A stretch of 64,000 bases of DNA from a bacterium (GTDB lineage: Bacteria; Krumholzibacteriota; Krumholzibacteriia; JACNKJ01): contig JAAEPZ010000033.1 in the NCBI GenBank assembly GCA_024231955.1, forward strand, positions 1-64,000, written 5' to 3'. Within the stretch, counting starts at the first letter, position 1; each line of letters starts with the position of its first letter. This document shows positions 56,754 through 64,000 of this stretch, one piece after another. Below the pieces are notes generated by a model that was given only the letters and a program-made list of their open reading frames with translations, did no database searches and was not told the origin of the DNA. Made by a program: the position numbers and the translations under genes.

Positions 56754-57656
56754 ATGCCCTTGCCCGCCATCCGGTCGTTGTTCGCTCTGATAATGCTTGC
56801 GGTTGCCGGTCAGGCGCTGGGCTGCAGCAGCTTCGCCGTCTATGGAGACGAGCCGCTGTACGGGATGAACTTCGACTACAGCAGCGAAACACCGATACGC
56901 TTCGTGATCGAAACCCACGGCAACAGGCGGGTCTTCCATCTCACCTTTCGCAATAACGGGCATTTCGTCCCCACCTGCGGCATGAACAGCGATGGGCTGT
57001 TCGGGGCAAATCAACTCGTCCCCCGTAAATTCGATAACGAGATCCCGAGTGATCCTCGGCATGAGTATATCTGGCAACTCTACCGGCGGGCGCTGATGGG
57101 CCTCACCACCGTCGACGAAATCAGGCAGCACCTGGCAACTTGGCGTCTGCTTCAGGATCCGAAGCTGGGCATGCATCTGCTGCTGGCCGATCCCGGCGGG
57201 GACGCTATGATCGCCGAGGCGGGCGAGCAGCGCAACGAGCTGATCGATATCGATGGCGAGTACATCGTGATGACCAACTTTCTCCACCAGGAGAACCGGG
57301 GGGCGGATTGCGACTCGGTCAACGGCGATGGCGCCGGGAGATTCGGCAAGATCTGCAAGGCGCTTGCCGGTAACGGCGACCGGATCGATTACGAGCGGGG
57401 TTTCGCCATACTGCGCGAGGCCTCCAACACCTCCCGTAAATTCCCTACCCGTTGCTCGCTGATCTTCCTGCCGCGGCGGGGGGAGATCTACCTGGCCCTG
57501 GAGCGGGACTTCGGGAACATCTGGAAGATATCGCTGGCGGCGGGAACGCTGGAAACCAGCGGACAGGGAGAACAGCGCAAGATGCCGCTAAACGCAACGG
57601 GAGTCCTTGCCGCAGACCTCCTCGCCTTTTCACCTGACACGGGGAGATCGCAATGA
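56754..57656 (+). CDS. Exported Ntn hydrolase (choloylglycine hydrolase / linear amide hydrolase type)
   Basis: A 300-residue Ntn-fold amidase. A signal peptide (about 1-23, 'LAVAGQALG') ends directly before 'CSSFAVYGDEPLYGMNFDY'. Cys24 would be the N-terminal nucleophile after cleavage, and 'GMNFDY' is the conserved strand of the penicillin-V-acylase/choloylglycine hydrolase group. Later motifs 'SDGLFGANQL' and 'YIVMTNFL' fit the same fold. In this family the free N-terminal Cys cleaves a non-peptide amide bond; here the substrate is unknown (acyl-homoserine lactones, bile-salt-like or peptidic amides are possibilities). AAGGA lies 6 bases before the ATG. The next gene overlaps by 4 bp. Confidence 0.82.
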   Translation: MPLPAIRSLFALIMLAVAGQALGCSSFAVYGDEPLYGMNFDYSSETPIRFVIETHGNRRVFHLTFRNNGHFVPTCGMNSDGLFGANQLVPRKFDNEIPSDPRHEYIWQLYRRALMGLTTVDEIRQHLATWRLLQDPKLGMHLLLADPGGDAMIAEAGEQRNELIDIDGEYIVMTNFLHQENRGADCDSVNGDGAGRFGKICKALAGNGDRIDYERGFAILREASNTSRKFPTRCSLIFLPRRGEIYLALERDFGNIWKISLAAGTLETSGQGEQRKMPLNATGVLAADLLAFSPDTGRSQ

Positions 57657-58537
57657 AAACGCGGATTACCTCAGCAATTGCTCTTGTCATCCTGACCTGT
57701 TCACTCGCCGACGCCGCCCCTCGAGGCGACTACTTCGGTCAGAAGCCCCCTGGAGCCACCCCTCAGGTTTTCGCGCCGGGATTCATCTCCACCGAGGCGT
57801 TCGAGTTCACGGGGAGCTTCTCGCCCGACGGGAGGACGTTTCTCTTCACACGTCGCCCGACCAGCAGGGGGAGCGCCAACCGTCTGCGCGGCACCTACAG
57901 AACCGGGGATAAGTGGAGCGAACCGGCGCTGCCCCCGTTTGGCCGGAACATCTTCGAAAGCGAAGCGCTGTTCTCACCGGACGGCAACCGGGTGTACTTC
58001 AATTCCGAACGACCTTCGCCCGAGGGTTTCGACGCCACCCCGATCTGGGTGGTCGGCTTTGACGGCGAGAGCTGGGACGAGCCCAGACCCGTCAACTGGT
58101 CACTCCCCCGAGGCTTCGCCATGTTCGCTACCGAGGCCGACGACGGCACCCTCTACACCACCTGCATGGGTGCACTCAAACAGGCCGAACCGACAGACGA
58201 CGGCTACGGCGAGTTGACCGACGTCGCGCCGAAATACCACTTCCCCTGGGGAGCCGCGCACCCCTTCATCGCCCCCGATGAAAGCTACATCATTTTCGAT
58301 GCCCAGCCGGATGTCATGGGCGAGACCTTCATCTACGTCAGTTTCAGGACCGAAAACGACGCCTGGACCAAACCGCAGAAACTGGGTCCGGAGGTGAACG
58401 CGAACCGGTCGGAGTTCTGCGCCACGGTCTCCCCCGACGGAAAGTACCTGCTCTTCACGAGGATCGTGAAAGACAATGGGGATATCTACTGGGTGGACTT
58501 CTCGGTGGTTGAGCAACTTCGCCCCCCGACGGAATGA
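57653..58537 (+). CDS. Exported WD40-like (PD40) beta-propeller protein
   Basis: A 294-residue exported protein: signal peptide about 1-22, then repeated PD40/TolB-type blades with 'GSFSPDGRTFLFTRR', 'ALFSPDGNRVYFNSER', 'PFIAPDESYIIFDAQ' and 'ATVSPDGKYLLFTR'. Propellers of this type bind proteins or small molecules; no enzymatic motif is seen. It overlaps the Ntn hydrolase by 4 bp (ATGA), so the two are coproduced and may act together in the periplasm or outside the cell. The -35 box of the following TetR promoter lies about 20 bp past its stop. Confidence 0.83.
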   Translation: MKTRITSAIALVILTCSLADAAPRGDYFGQKPPGATPQVFAPGFISTEAFEFTGSFSPDGRTFLFTRRPTSRGSANRLRGTYRTGDKWSEPALPPFGRNIFESEALFSPDGNRVYFNSERPSPEGFDATPIWVVGFDGESWDEPRPVNWSLPRGFAMFATEADDGTLYTTCMGALKQAEPTDDGYGELTDVAPKYHFPWGAAHPFIAPDESYIIFDAQPDVMGETFIYVSFRTENDAWTKPQKLGPEVNANRSEFCATVSPDGKYLLFTRIVKDNGDIYWVDFSVVEQLRPPTE

Positions 58538-58558
58538 TGTCAAAAATCATCGGGTTCT

Positions 58559-58587
58559 TTGACATCGCATCGAGTGATGGTTATACT
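58559..58587 (+). promoter_or_regulatory. Strong sigma70-type promoter of the TetR-reductase operon
   Basis: TTGACA (58559-58564, full consensus), a 17-base spacer and TATACT (58582-58587). It is the best promoter in the window. The expected start lies near 58594, just before two operator-like repeats. Confidence 0.8.
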
Positions 58588-58597
58588 CTCGGGAAGC

Positions 58598-58628
58598 GTA
58601 ACAGCGTTATTTTTCCGAACAGCGTTAC
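58598..58628. promoter_or_regulatory. Tandem operator-like repeats downstream of the promoter
   Basis: AACAGCGTTA occurs twice, at 58600-58609 and 58618-58627, 18 bp apart. Each copy sits in a near-palindrome of the form GTAAC-AGC-GTTAC. They start about where transcription begins and precede a TetR gene, so binding by that repressor is the natural prediction. Confidence 0.6.
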
Positions 58629-58644
58629 AAGAGAGCAAGTCAAA

Positions 58645-59268
58645 TTGGGTATCAAAGAGCGCAAACTACGACAAAAAGAGGAGTTAAGACAGAGCATCCT
58701 GGCGGCCGCCGAGGAGATGTTCGTGTCCGATGGGGTCGAGAATGTCTCCATGCGGAAGATAGCCGAGAAAATCGAATACTCCCCGACCACGATCTATCGT
58801 CTGTTCAAGAACAAGGCGGAGATCATGAATCATCTGATCGCCGACGGCTATCTGAGGGTTTCCGAGGTCTATCAGGAGGTGCTCTCCGGGAGCGGTGATA
58901 CGCCTCTGCAGATGTTGAACGGGATCATCCGCGCTTACATGGCCTTCGCTCTCGATCATCCCAAGCACTTTGAACTGTGGTTCGCAACTGGTCGAATCGA
59001 GGTGATCGATGATGAGCTGCACCTGCGGCACGGCGACCTGCTCTACAAATCGTACGCCACCTGGCTTGAGCGGATTGAGGAGTGCAAGGCGGAGGGGCTG
59101 TTTGCGGAAAAGGGGACACTGACGGTGTTCCAGCTGATCTGGAGTATGGTGGTCGGGGCGATCGCACTGCGCATCAAGCATCCGGATTTTCCGTGGCTGC
59201 CACTCGATCAGCATATCGACGAGATACTGGAACTCTTGAATCGCGGGTTGGGGGTCGAACAGGATTGA
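58645..59268 (+). CDS. TetR-family regulator of the adjacent iron-sulfur operon
   Basis: TetR-type repressor. The HTH lies near the N-terminus ('ELRQSILAAAEEMFVSDGVE', 'MRKIAEKIEYSPTTIYRLF'), followed by a helical ligand domain. The open frame begins at 58534, but the strong promoter at 58559-58587 and the repeats at 58598-58628 lie inside that extension. The real start must be downstream. I choose the TTG at 58645, with GAGAG about 9 bases before it, giving 207 residues, the usual TetR length. It is the first gene of an apparent operon; the Tat-exported reductase-like gene begins 49 bp after its stop. Confidence 0.85.
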   Translation: MGIKERKLRQKEELRQSILAAAEEMFVSDGVENVSMRKIAEKIEYSPTTIYRLFKNKAEIMNHLIADGYLRVSEVYQEVLSGSGDTPLQMLNGIIRAYMAFALDHPKHFELWFATGRIEVIDDELHLRHGDLLYKSYATWLERIEECKAEGLFAEKGTLTVFQLIWSMVVGAIALRIKHPDFPWLPLDQHIDEILELLNRGLGVEQD

Positions 59269-59317
59269 AGTATGAACCCGATTACGCCGATGACATTTTA
59301 AACAGCGAAAGGGGACA

Positions 59318-60325
59318 ATGATGAACTCCGGAGAGAGCAGACGATCCTTCCTCGGCAAACTGAGCGCCGCCGGCGCGGCACTCTATCTGGGTCCCGGTAT
59401 GGGACTCGCCCGGGCGGAAACGCACGCGGGGCTCATGGACATGGGTTACAAGTATACGATCTCCTCCGTGGATTGCCTCCCGAAGCTGAAAACGGACATG
59501 GAGCGGCTGGTCGAGCGGCAGAAGATCAGCGAGCACGCCACGATTCAGGAGTATGTCGACGCCTTCACCTACGAACTGCCCGAGGAGCAGTCGTGGGGCA
59601 AGTCCTTTGTCATTGTCGCGATACCCAACAAGATCGTGCAGGTCGATTTCCATTACAAGGGCGAGAAGCGGCGTGTGCTGGTAGCGCCCGGTTACACCGC
59701 CTCCGGCGGACGCTGGGACGGAATCCAGGAGCACATCAAGGAGCATGTCATCGGCGATAAGGACGCCAAACTCGAGTATGGCCCCTTCATCCCCCAGAAG
59801 CTCCTGGCGGCGCGCAGCGGACTGGGCGTCTACGGCCGGAACAACATCATCTATGTCCCCGAGTTCGGCAGCTATCACGCTCTGCTCACCTATGTGACCG
59901 ATCACGAGTTCGAAAGGCAGCCGTGGCGGAATCCGCAGATGCTGCGGGAGTGCGAGGGTTGCGATCTCTGCTACGAGAACTGCCCGAACAAGTGCATCAC
60001 GGCGGAGAACTTCGTCATCGATGCGGGACGTTGCGTCACGCTCTACAATGAACAGGACGCCGACATGCCCGACTGGATGGACCCGCAGGCGCACAACGCC
60101 CTGGTCGGCTGCCTGCTCTGCACCATCGAGTGTCCGGCGAACCTGCATCGCATCGACGACCTCGACATCATGGAGGACATCACCGAGGAGGAGACCGATA
60201 TGATCCTCACCGGCGCGGAAAACGAAGCACTGAAAGCCTCGATCGAGGCCAAGATCGGTCGTATCGGACTGGTTGCCGACTTCGGCTTCCTGGCCAGAAA
60301 TCTGAAGCTGCTGCTCGAACGGTAG
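59318..60325 (+). CDS. Tat-exported QueG/RdhA-like 4Fe-4S (corrinoid-type) reductase-like protein
   Basis: A 335-residue protein with a twin-arginine signal ('SRRSFLGKLSAAGAALYLG', residues 7-25). The middle has 'AARSGLGVYGRNNIIYVPEF', closely like the 'AARAGLGWIGKN' region that helps bind cobalamin in epoxyqueuosine reductase and relatives. Two cluster motifs follow: 'CEGCDLCYENCPNKC' (from about 212), then a lone Cys ('GRCVTLYNEQ') and 'CLLCTIECPANLH'. The arrangement matches QueG and the C-terminus of reductive dehalogenases. QueG is cytosolic, whereas this protein should be exported folded. A B12-dependent reductase is plausible; the substrate is unknown. It lies between its TetR regulator and a membrane polyferredoxin. 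Confidence 0.8.
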   Translation: MMNSGESRRSFLGKLSAAGAALYLGPGMGLARAETHAGLMDMGYKYTISSVDCLPKLKTDMERLVERQKISEHATIQEYVDAFTYELPEEQSWGKSFVIVAIPNKIVQVDFHYKGEKRRVLVAPGYTASGGRWDGIQEHIKEHVIGDKDAKLEYGPFIPQKLLAARSGLGVYGRNNIIYVPEFGSYHALLTYVTDHEFERQPWRNPQMLRECEGCDLCYENCPNKCITAENFVIDAGRCVTLYNEQDADMPDWMDPQAHNALVGCLLCTIECPANLHRIDDLDIMEDITEEETDMILTGAENEALKASIEAKIGRIGLVADFGFLARNLKLLLER

Positions 60326-60378
60326 CAGGCTTACGGCATCTCCGCCCAATGGAGATTAAACCCGCAAAGGAATCAGGG

Positions 60379-61821
60379 TTGAGCAAGTTTCTCAAGAGAA
60401 CAAGGATCTGGATTCAGATTATCTGTCTGGTGGTCTTCTTCATCCTGCTTGCACGAGCCGGAATGGAGGGACACGAAACCTTCAACACGGGTAAAATCCC
60501 CCTGTATCTCGACCCCCTTGTTCTGTTGGTGAAGCTGTTGACGGATGGTTTTGTGGAAGCTCTTCCCCTGCTGGCCCTGATTCCCGTGGGTTTATCACTC
60601 CTGTTCGGGCGATTCTTCTGCGGTTGGATCTGCCCCCTCGGGGCGATCAACCAGTTCCTCTCCCACCTGGCGATCAGGTTCGGCGGCAAGCGGGAGAAAC
60701 CCGCCTTCGAGTTGCTGAAGCTGAAATACGCAGTGTTGATCCTGGTGCTGATCTCCGCCGCGTTCGCCGACAACCTGGGGATGATTCTTGACCCGATCAC
60801 CCTGTTGACCCGCACCAGTGCCGCGTTTCTGATTCCCGGCGTCGAGAACCTGCTGCTCGACGCCTCGCCTGTCGCCGTGCGCCTGCAAGTCGAGGTCATC
60901 GGCGTACTTTTCCTGATTATCCTGCTGCTCAATTTTTACAGGAGACGTTTCTTCTGCAATTACATCTGTCCCCTGGGCGCGCTCTACGGATTGCTGGCTC
61001 GGTTCAGTCCGTTGAGTTTTCGCCCGGAGGCAGGTTGTAACGGCTGCGATGCATGCGCGCAACACTGCACCTACGCGGGTAGCCTGAAGGATGAGTACTC
61101 GAAACAGGATTGCACCGTCTGTCTCAACTGCGTGACCGACTGCAATCGGAGTAGCGTTGGCTTCAGTCGTCCCTGGCGCGTGCGGCAAAGGAAAATCGAT
61201 CTCGGCCGACGTGGTTTCATGGGCACCGTCGGCACGGGTGCGCTCCTGGCATTGATGCCGCGGGTATCGCACAGCGGCCTGGGGACGCGACGATCATTCG
61301 TTCGCCCGCCCGGGTCCGCGGCCGAGTCCGATTTTCTCGGGCGTTGCGTACGCTGCGGCGTTTGCGTGCAGACCTGTCCGACCGATTTCATCCAGCACGC
61401 CGGTCTGGAGACCGGCATCGAGGGGCTCTGGACGCCGGTGGTCAAGGCGTCGCTCGGCTTTTGCGCCGAGGAGTGCAACCTGTGCACGAACTCCTGCCCG
61501 ACCGGGGCCATCGAGAACCTGACCCTTGATGAGAAGTGCTACTTCAAGATCGGCACCGCCCGTGTCGATCGCTCACTGTGCCGCCCCTTCGCCGAGGGGA
61601 TCAACTGCACGGTTTGCGCCGACGCCTGCTTCCAGAAAGCGATCACCTTCAAGGAGATCGAGACGACCAACTACCGGGGCGACCGGGTGACGGTGAATGG
61701 AATCTTCGTCGACTCCACCCTCTGCAACGGTTGCGGCATCTGCGAGTTCAAGTGCCCCCGCAGCGATGCGCCGGGCATCATCCTGACTCCCGAATCGGAG
61801 CAGCGGGAATCCGCATTCTGA
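60379..61821 (+). CDS. Membrane polyferredoxin, NapH-like and NapG-like halves fused
   Basis: About 480 residues. The first half has TM helices and the NapH/NosR/RdhC-type 'FFCGWICPLGAINQF' and 'FFCNYICPLGALYGL', then ferredoxin motifs 'CNGCDACAQHC' and 'CTVCLNCVTDC'. The second half starts with a twin-arginine-like 'LGRRGFMGTVGTGALLAL' in the middle of the chain, followed by further Cys motifs 'CVRCGVCVQTCP', 'CAEECNLCTNSCP', 'CTVCADACF' and 'CNGCGICEFKCP', as in NapG. Such proteins pass electrons from quinol to a periplasmic reductase, here presumably the protein encoded just upstream. The TTG at 60379 is preferred (AAAGGA 7-8 bases upstream); the ATG at 60349 has no ribosome site. Confidence 0.85.
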   Translation: MSKFLKRTRIWIQIICLVVFFILLARAGMEGHETFNTGKIPLYLDPLVLLVKLLTDGFVEALPLLALIPVGLSLLFGRFFCGWICPLGAINQFLSHLAIRFGGKREKPAFELLKLKYAVLILVLISAAFADNLGMILDPITLLTRTSAAFLIPGVENLLLDASPVAVRLQVEVIGVLFLIILLLNFYRRRFFCNYICPLGALYGLLARFSPLSFRPEAGCNGCDACAQHCTYAGSLKDEYSKQDCTVCLNCVTDCNRSSVGFSRPWRVRQRKIDLGRRGFMGTVGTGALLALMPRVSHSGLGTRRSFVRPPGSAAESDFLGRCVRCGVCVQTCPTDFIQHAGLETGIEGLWTPVVKASLGFCAEECNLCTNSCPTGAIENLTLDEKCYFKIGTARVDRSLCRPFAEGINCTVCADACFQKAITFKEIETTNYRGDRVTVNGIFVDSTLCNGCGICEFKCPRSDAPGIILTPESEQRESAF

Positions 61822-62037
61822 TTGCGGAAAGATCTCCCGCACGCGATCAAATCCGGTGACCGGAGGGGCAACGGCGATCGTTGCCGAAGGAGCGTCCGGA
61901 TGTGCGCCCCTTTTGTTTGCTGAAACCCGCCGCATAATCATGGTCGGCGTGTCAGACCTCTCAACTATCCCGTCCGTCCCACAGCTTTCTTCCGATTGCC
62001 GCCACCCCGGCCGGTGATCCCGCCACCGGAGGTTGAC

Positions 62038-63549
62038 ATGCATACCATCTCCCGGATATCCGCGCTCACGCTTCTGCTCCACATCGGGGCAACGTTGATG
62101 CCACTGCCCGCGCTGGCCGACTACCCGGTGGTCGACACCAACCTTGATCGTTGCTTCGACGCCACCAGCGAGATCGCCTGCCCGGCGATCGGAGAGGCGT
62201 TCCATGGCCAGGATGCGCAGTACGACGGCATCCAGCCCACCTATCGGAACAACGGCGACGGCACCATCAGCGACCTGGCGACGGGCCTGATGTGGCAGAG
62301 GACCCCCGAGATGGTGAACACGCTGACCTATGCCGAGTCGGTGGCTGGCGCCGATACCTGTCGGGTAGGCGATTACGACGACTGGCGGCTGCCGACGATC
62401 AAGGAGCTCTACTCGCTCATCGATTTCAGCGGCAACACGGGGATGAGCGCGGCGACCTCGACACCCTACATCGACACGGACTACTTCGACTTCTGCTACG
62501 GGGACGAGAGCACCGGCGTCCGCTATATCGACGCGCAGTACTGGTCAGCCACGGAGTATGCCGGAACGACGATGAACAACGACGCCACCACCTTCGGCGT
62601 CAACTTCGCCGATGGCCGAATCAAGGGTTACCCCACCGAGACCGGTCCCGGTGGTTCTCCGAAGGAGAGTTTCGTCCGCTACGTGCGGGGCAACGCGACC
62701 TACGGCGCCAACGATTTCGACGACAACGGCGACGGCACGGTCACCGACCTGGCGACGGGCCTGATGTGGCAGAAGGGCGACAGCGGCGAGGGGTTGAACT
62801 GGGAGGGATCGCTCGCCTACGCCGAGAATCTGACTCTGGCCGAGTACGACGACTGGCGGCTACCCAACGCCAAGGAGCTGCAGAGCATCGTCGACTACTC
62901 ACGTGCCCCCGATGCCGCCGATCCGGCGATGCAGTCGGCCGCGATTGACCCGATCTTCGACATCACCGACGAGGATTCCTTCTTCTGGACCGGCACAACG
63001 CACATGGATGGCCCCACACTGGAGTGGGCGGTCTACCTCGCCTTCGGGCGGGCCTGGGGCTGGATGGAGATGCCCCCCATGTCGGGCAATCTGGTCTACA
63101 CGAATGTTCACGGTGCGGGTGCGCAGCGCAGCGATCCCAAGAGCGGCGACCCGGATGAATACCCCGACGGCCACGGCCCCCAGGGTGATATAGTGCGTAT
63201 CTACAACTACGTGCGTTGCGTCCGAGACGCCTCGGGATCAACCGGTCTGAACGATGAGCAGCCCGAAGCTCCGCATGAGATCAAACTCAGTGCCGTGCCG
63301 AATCCGTTCAACCCCGCTACCGAGTTCGTCTTCACCCTTGCCGAAGCGGGGGCGATCGCACTGAGCGTGTTCGACACCAGCGGCCGCAGGGTCGCCGAAG
63401 TGCTCAGCGAAACACTGAGCGCCGGCACCCATCACGTATCCTGGAACGCGACCGACACGCGCGGCCGTCCGTTGCCCTCGGGCGTCTATCTGGCGCGTCT
63501 CAGCGCGAATGGCGCCGCCTCGACGACCAAGCTGGTTTTGAGCCAATAA
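62038..63549 (+). CDS. Secreted protein with two DUF1566 domains and C-terminal sorting domain
   Basis: A 503-residue exported protein. The signal peptide is about 1-28 ('ALTLLLHIGATLMPLPALA'). Two DUF1566-type repeats follow, each with 'DGT..DLATGLMWQ' and 'YDDWRLP..KEL' (about 65-215 and 230-400). DUF1566 is related to the C-type-lectin-like FGE fold and is often found in exported adhesins or phage-derived proteins; function is unclear. The C-terminus is the FlgD-like sorting domain ('AVPNPFNPATEFVF', 'SGRRVAEVL', 'SGVYLARL'). The start at 62038 has GGAGG at 5-base spacing; the longer frame from 61996 adds a Pro-rich stretch without a ribosome site. The 216-bp gap before it has no other feature. 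Confidence 0.83.
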   Translation: MHTISRISALTLLLHIGATLMPLPALADYPVVDTNLDRCFDATSEIACPAIGEAFHGQDAQYDGIQPTYRNNGDGTISDLATGLMWQRTPEMVNTLTYAESVAGADTCRVGDYDDWRLPTIKELYSLIDFSGNTGMSAATSTPYIDTDYFDFCYGDESTGVRYIDAQYWSATEYAGTTMNNDATTFGVNFADGRIKGYPTETGPGGSPKESFVRYVRGNATYGANDFDDNGDGTVTDLATGLMWQKGDSGEGLNWEGSLAYAENLTLAEYDDWRLPNAKELQSIVDYSRAPDAADPAMQSAAIDPIFDITDEDSFFWTGTTHMDGPTLEWAVYLAFGRAWGWMEMPPMSGNLVYTNVHGAGAQRSDPKSGDPDEYPDGHGPQGDIVRIYNYVRCVRDASGSTGLNDEQPEAPHEIKLSAVPNPFNPATEFVFTLAEAGAIALSVFDTSGRRVAEVLSETLSAGTHHVSWNATDTRGRPLPSGVYLARLSANGAASTTKLVLSQ

Positions 63550-63574
63550 GCTCCGGACAGCTTCTGAGCTTGCC

Positions 63575-63600
63575 GACCGGGATGCGACCGCATCCCGGTC
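63575..63600 (+). terminator. Perfect hairpin after the DUF1566 gene
   Basis: GACCGGGATGCG and CGCATCCCGGTC arms with a 2-base centre lie 25 bp past the stop at 63549. No T run follows, so termination is possible but not certain. Confidence 0.4.
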
Positions 63601-63750
63601 CCTCCCATTCCGCAAGATCATCCAGTCCACGTTTCTGCGCCGCCCCCGATCAAACCATTGCTCGCGGCGGAGAGCTGTGGCATCATTTGCGGACAATTCG
63701 CCGATTTCGTTTTTACCTTTCTCCCGTCACGCAGGTGCAAGGAGACATTC

Positions 63751-64000
63751 GTGGCCGCAGAACCAATAGTAATCGAACTTGAAAAATACCAGGACCTGTT
63801 GACCGCAATCAAGGTGACGATCGGCGGCGAAACTCTGCCGTTTCTCTTCGACACCGGCGGAGGCGTCACGGCGATCACCCCCGAATTGGCGCAGCGTCTG
63901 GGTCTTGAACCCAGCGGCCGGATCACGGCCTGGCGCAAAAGCGGGGAGCGTCTTGATCTTGCCCGCTGCGGCGAACTCGAGTTCAGCCTGGCCGACCACA
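63751..64000 (+). CDS. Retropepsin-like aspartic protease, N-terminal part (runs off the window)
   Basis: GTG at 63751 with AAGGAG 6 bases upstream opens a frame of 83 codons to the window edge. After 'VAAEPIVIELEKYQ' (initial Val read as Met) comes 'ETLPFLFDTGGGVTAITPEL', the DTG active-site loop of single-domain retropepsin-like proteases, about residue 36. There is no signal peptide, so it is probably cytoplasmic unless the start is misplaced. Full length and the second conserved hydrophobic-hydrophobic-Gly motif cannot be seen. Confidence 0.78.
   Translation, partial: MAAEPIVIELEKYQDLLTAIKVTIGGETLPFLFDTGGGVTAITPELAQRLGLEPSGRITAWRKSGERLDLARCGELEFSLADH

Noticed and set aside
58534..58644. 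N-terminal extension of the TetR gene from the ATG at 58534
   Set aside because: It contains a consensus promoter and operator-like repeats and would make an unusually long regulator.

Overview
The window reads as a GC-rich, Gram-negative (diderm) bacterial chromosome segment. It contains outer-membrane barrels, lipoproteins, TamA/TamB, a TonB/ExbBD system and several secreted proteins ending in a 'YPNPFNP ... GRRV ... SGLYF.RL ... RKMLLLK' sorting-type domain. Large C25 (gingipain-like) peptidases with that tail, NtrYX-type signalling and many candidate-phylum style proteins suggest the FCB superphylum periphery (for example Eisenbacteria, Krumholzibacteriota or similar). This placement is inference; there is no rRNA, tRNA or ribosomal protein gene here to anchor it. 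I see no insertion sequence, phage, CRISPR array or tRNA.

Layout. 1-3.6 kb: a truncated methyl-accepting chemotaxis protein and a porin. 3.8-8.6 kb: a 1586-residue secreted C25 peptidase with FG-GAP-like repeats. 9-12.1 kb: a 70-residue protein, a membrane-embedded spermidine-synthase-like protein and an Ig-like lipoprotein. 12.4-22.6 kb: two further C25 peptidases flanking a BlaI/BlaR1-type regulator pair that has its own promoter and operator. 22.7-27.7 kb: a giant double-activase protein of the 2-hydroxyacyl-CoA dehydratase activator family, translationally coupled to a TetR regulator, with a perfect dyad in front. 28-34.6 kb: a PKD/SUMF1 lipoprotein and a hybrid histidine kinase coupled to an HD-GYP response regulator. 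34.9-35.1 kb: a very small membrane protein whose reading frame contains an in-frame TGA followed by a SECIS-like hairpin; this is the most interesting object in the window. 35.3-41.3 kb: mscS-tamA-tamB. 41.4-44.7 kb: an SGNH hydrolase-like secreted protein and an S41 peptidase. 45-51.3 kb: an exbB-exbD-exbD-tonB-TonB-dependent receptor-lipoprotein operon. 51.7-56.6 kb: an Omp85-like protein, a DUF4390-like protein and an NtrY/NtrX-type two-component pair in one operon. 56.8-58.5 kb: an Ntn hydrolase and a beta-propeller protein. 58.6-61.8 kb: a TetR regulator, a Tat-exported QueG/RdhA-like iron-sulfur protein and a NapH/NapG-like membrane polyferredoxin. 62-64 kb: a DUF1566 secreted protein and the start of a retropepsin-like protease.

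How it fits together. The common theme is envelope biology: export and surface anchoring of large proteases, outer-membrane assembly (TamAB, Omp85), TonB-energised uptake and envelope-sensing regulators. Two modules look like redox/anaerobic metabolism: the activase-family protein, and the Tat-exported reductase-like protein with its polyferredoxin. Each has a TetR regulator and a candidate operator. Most operons are tightly packed, with ATGA-type overlaps.

Limits: all product names come from reading motifs by eye. No database search, structure prediction or covariance model was run. Domain residue positions are approximate.
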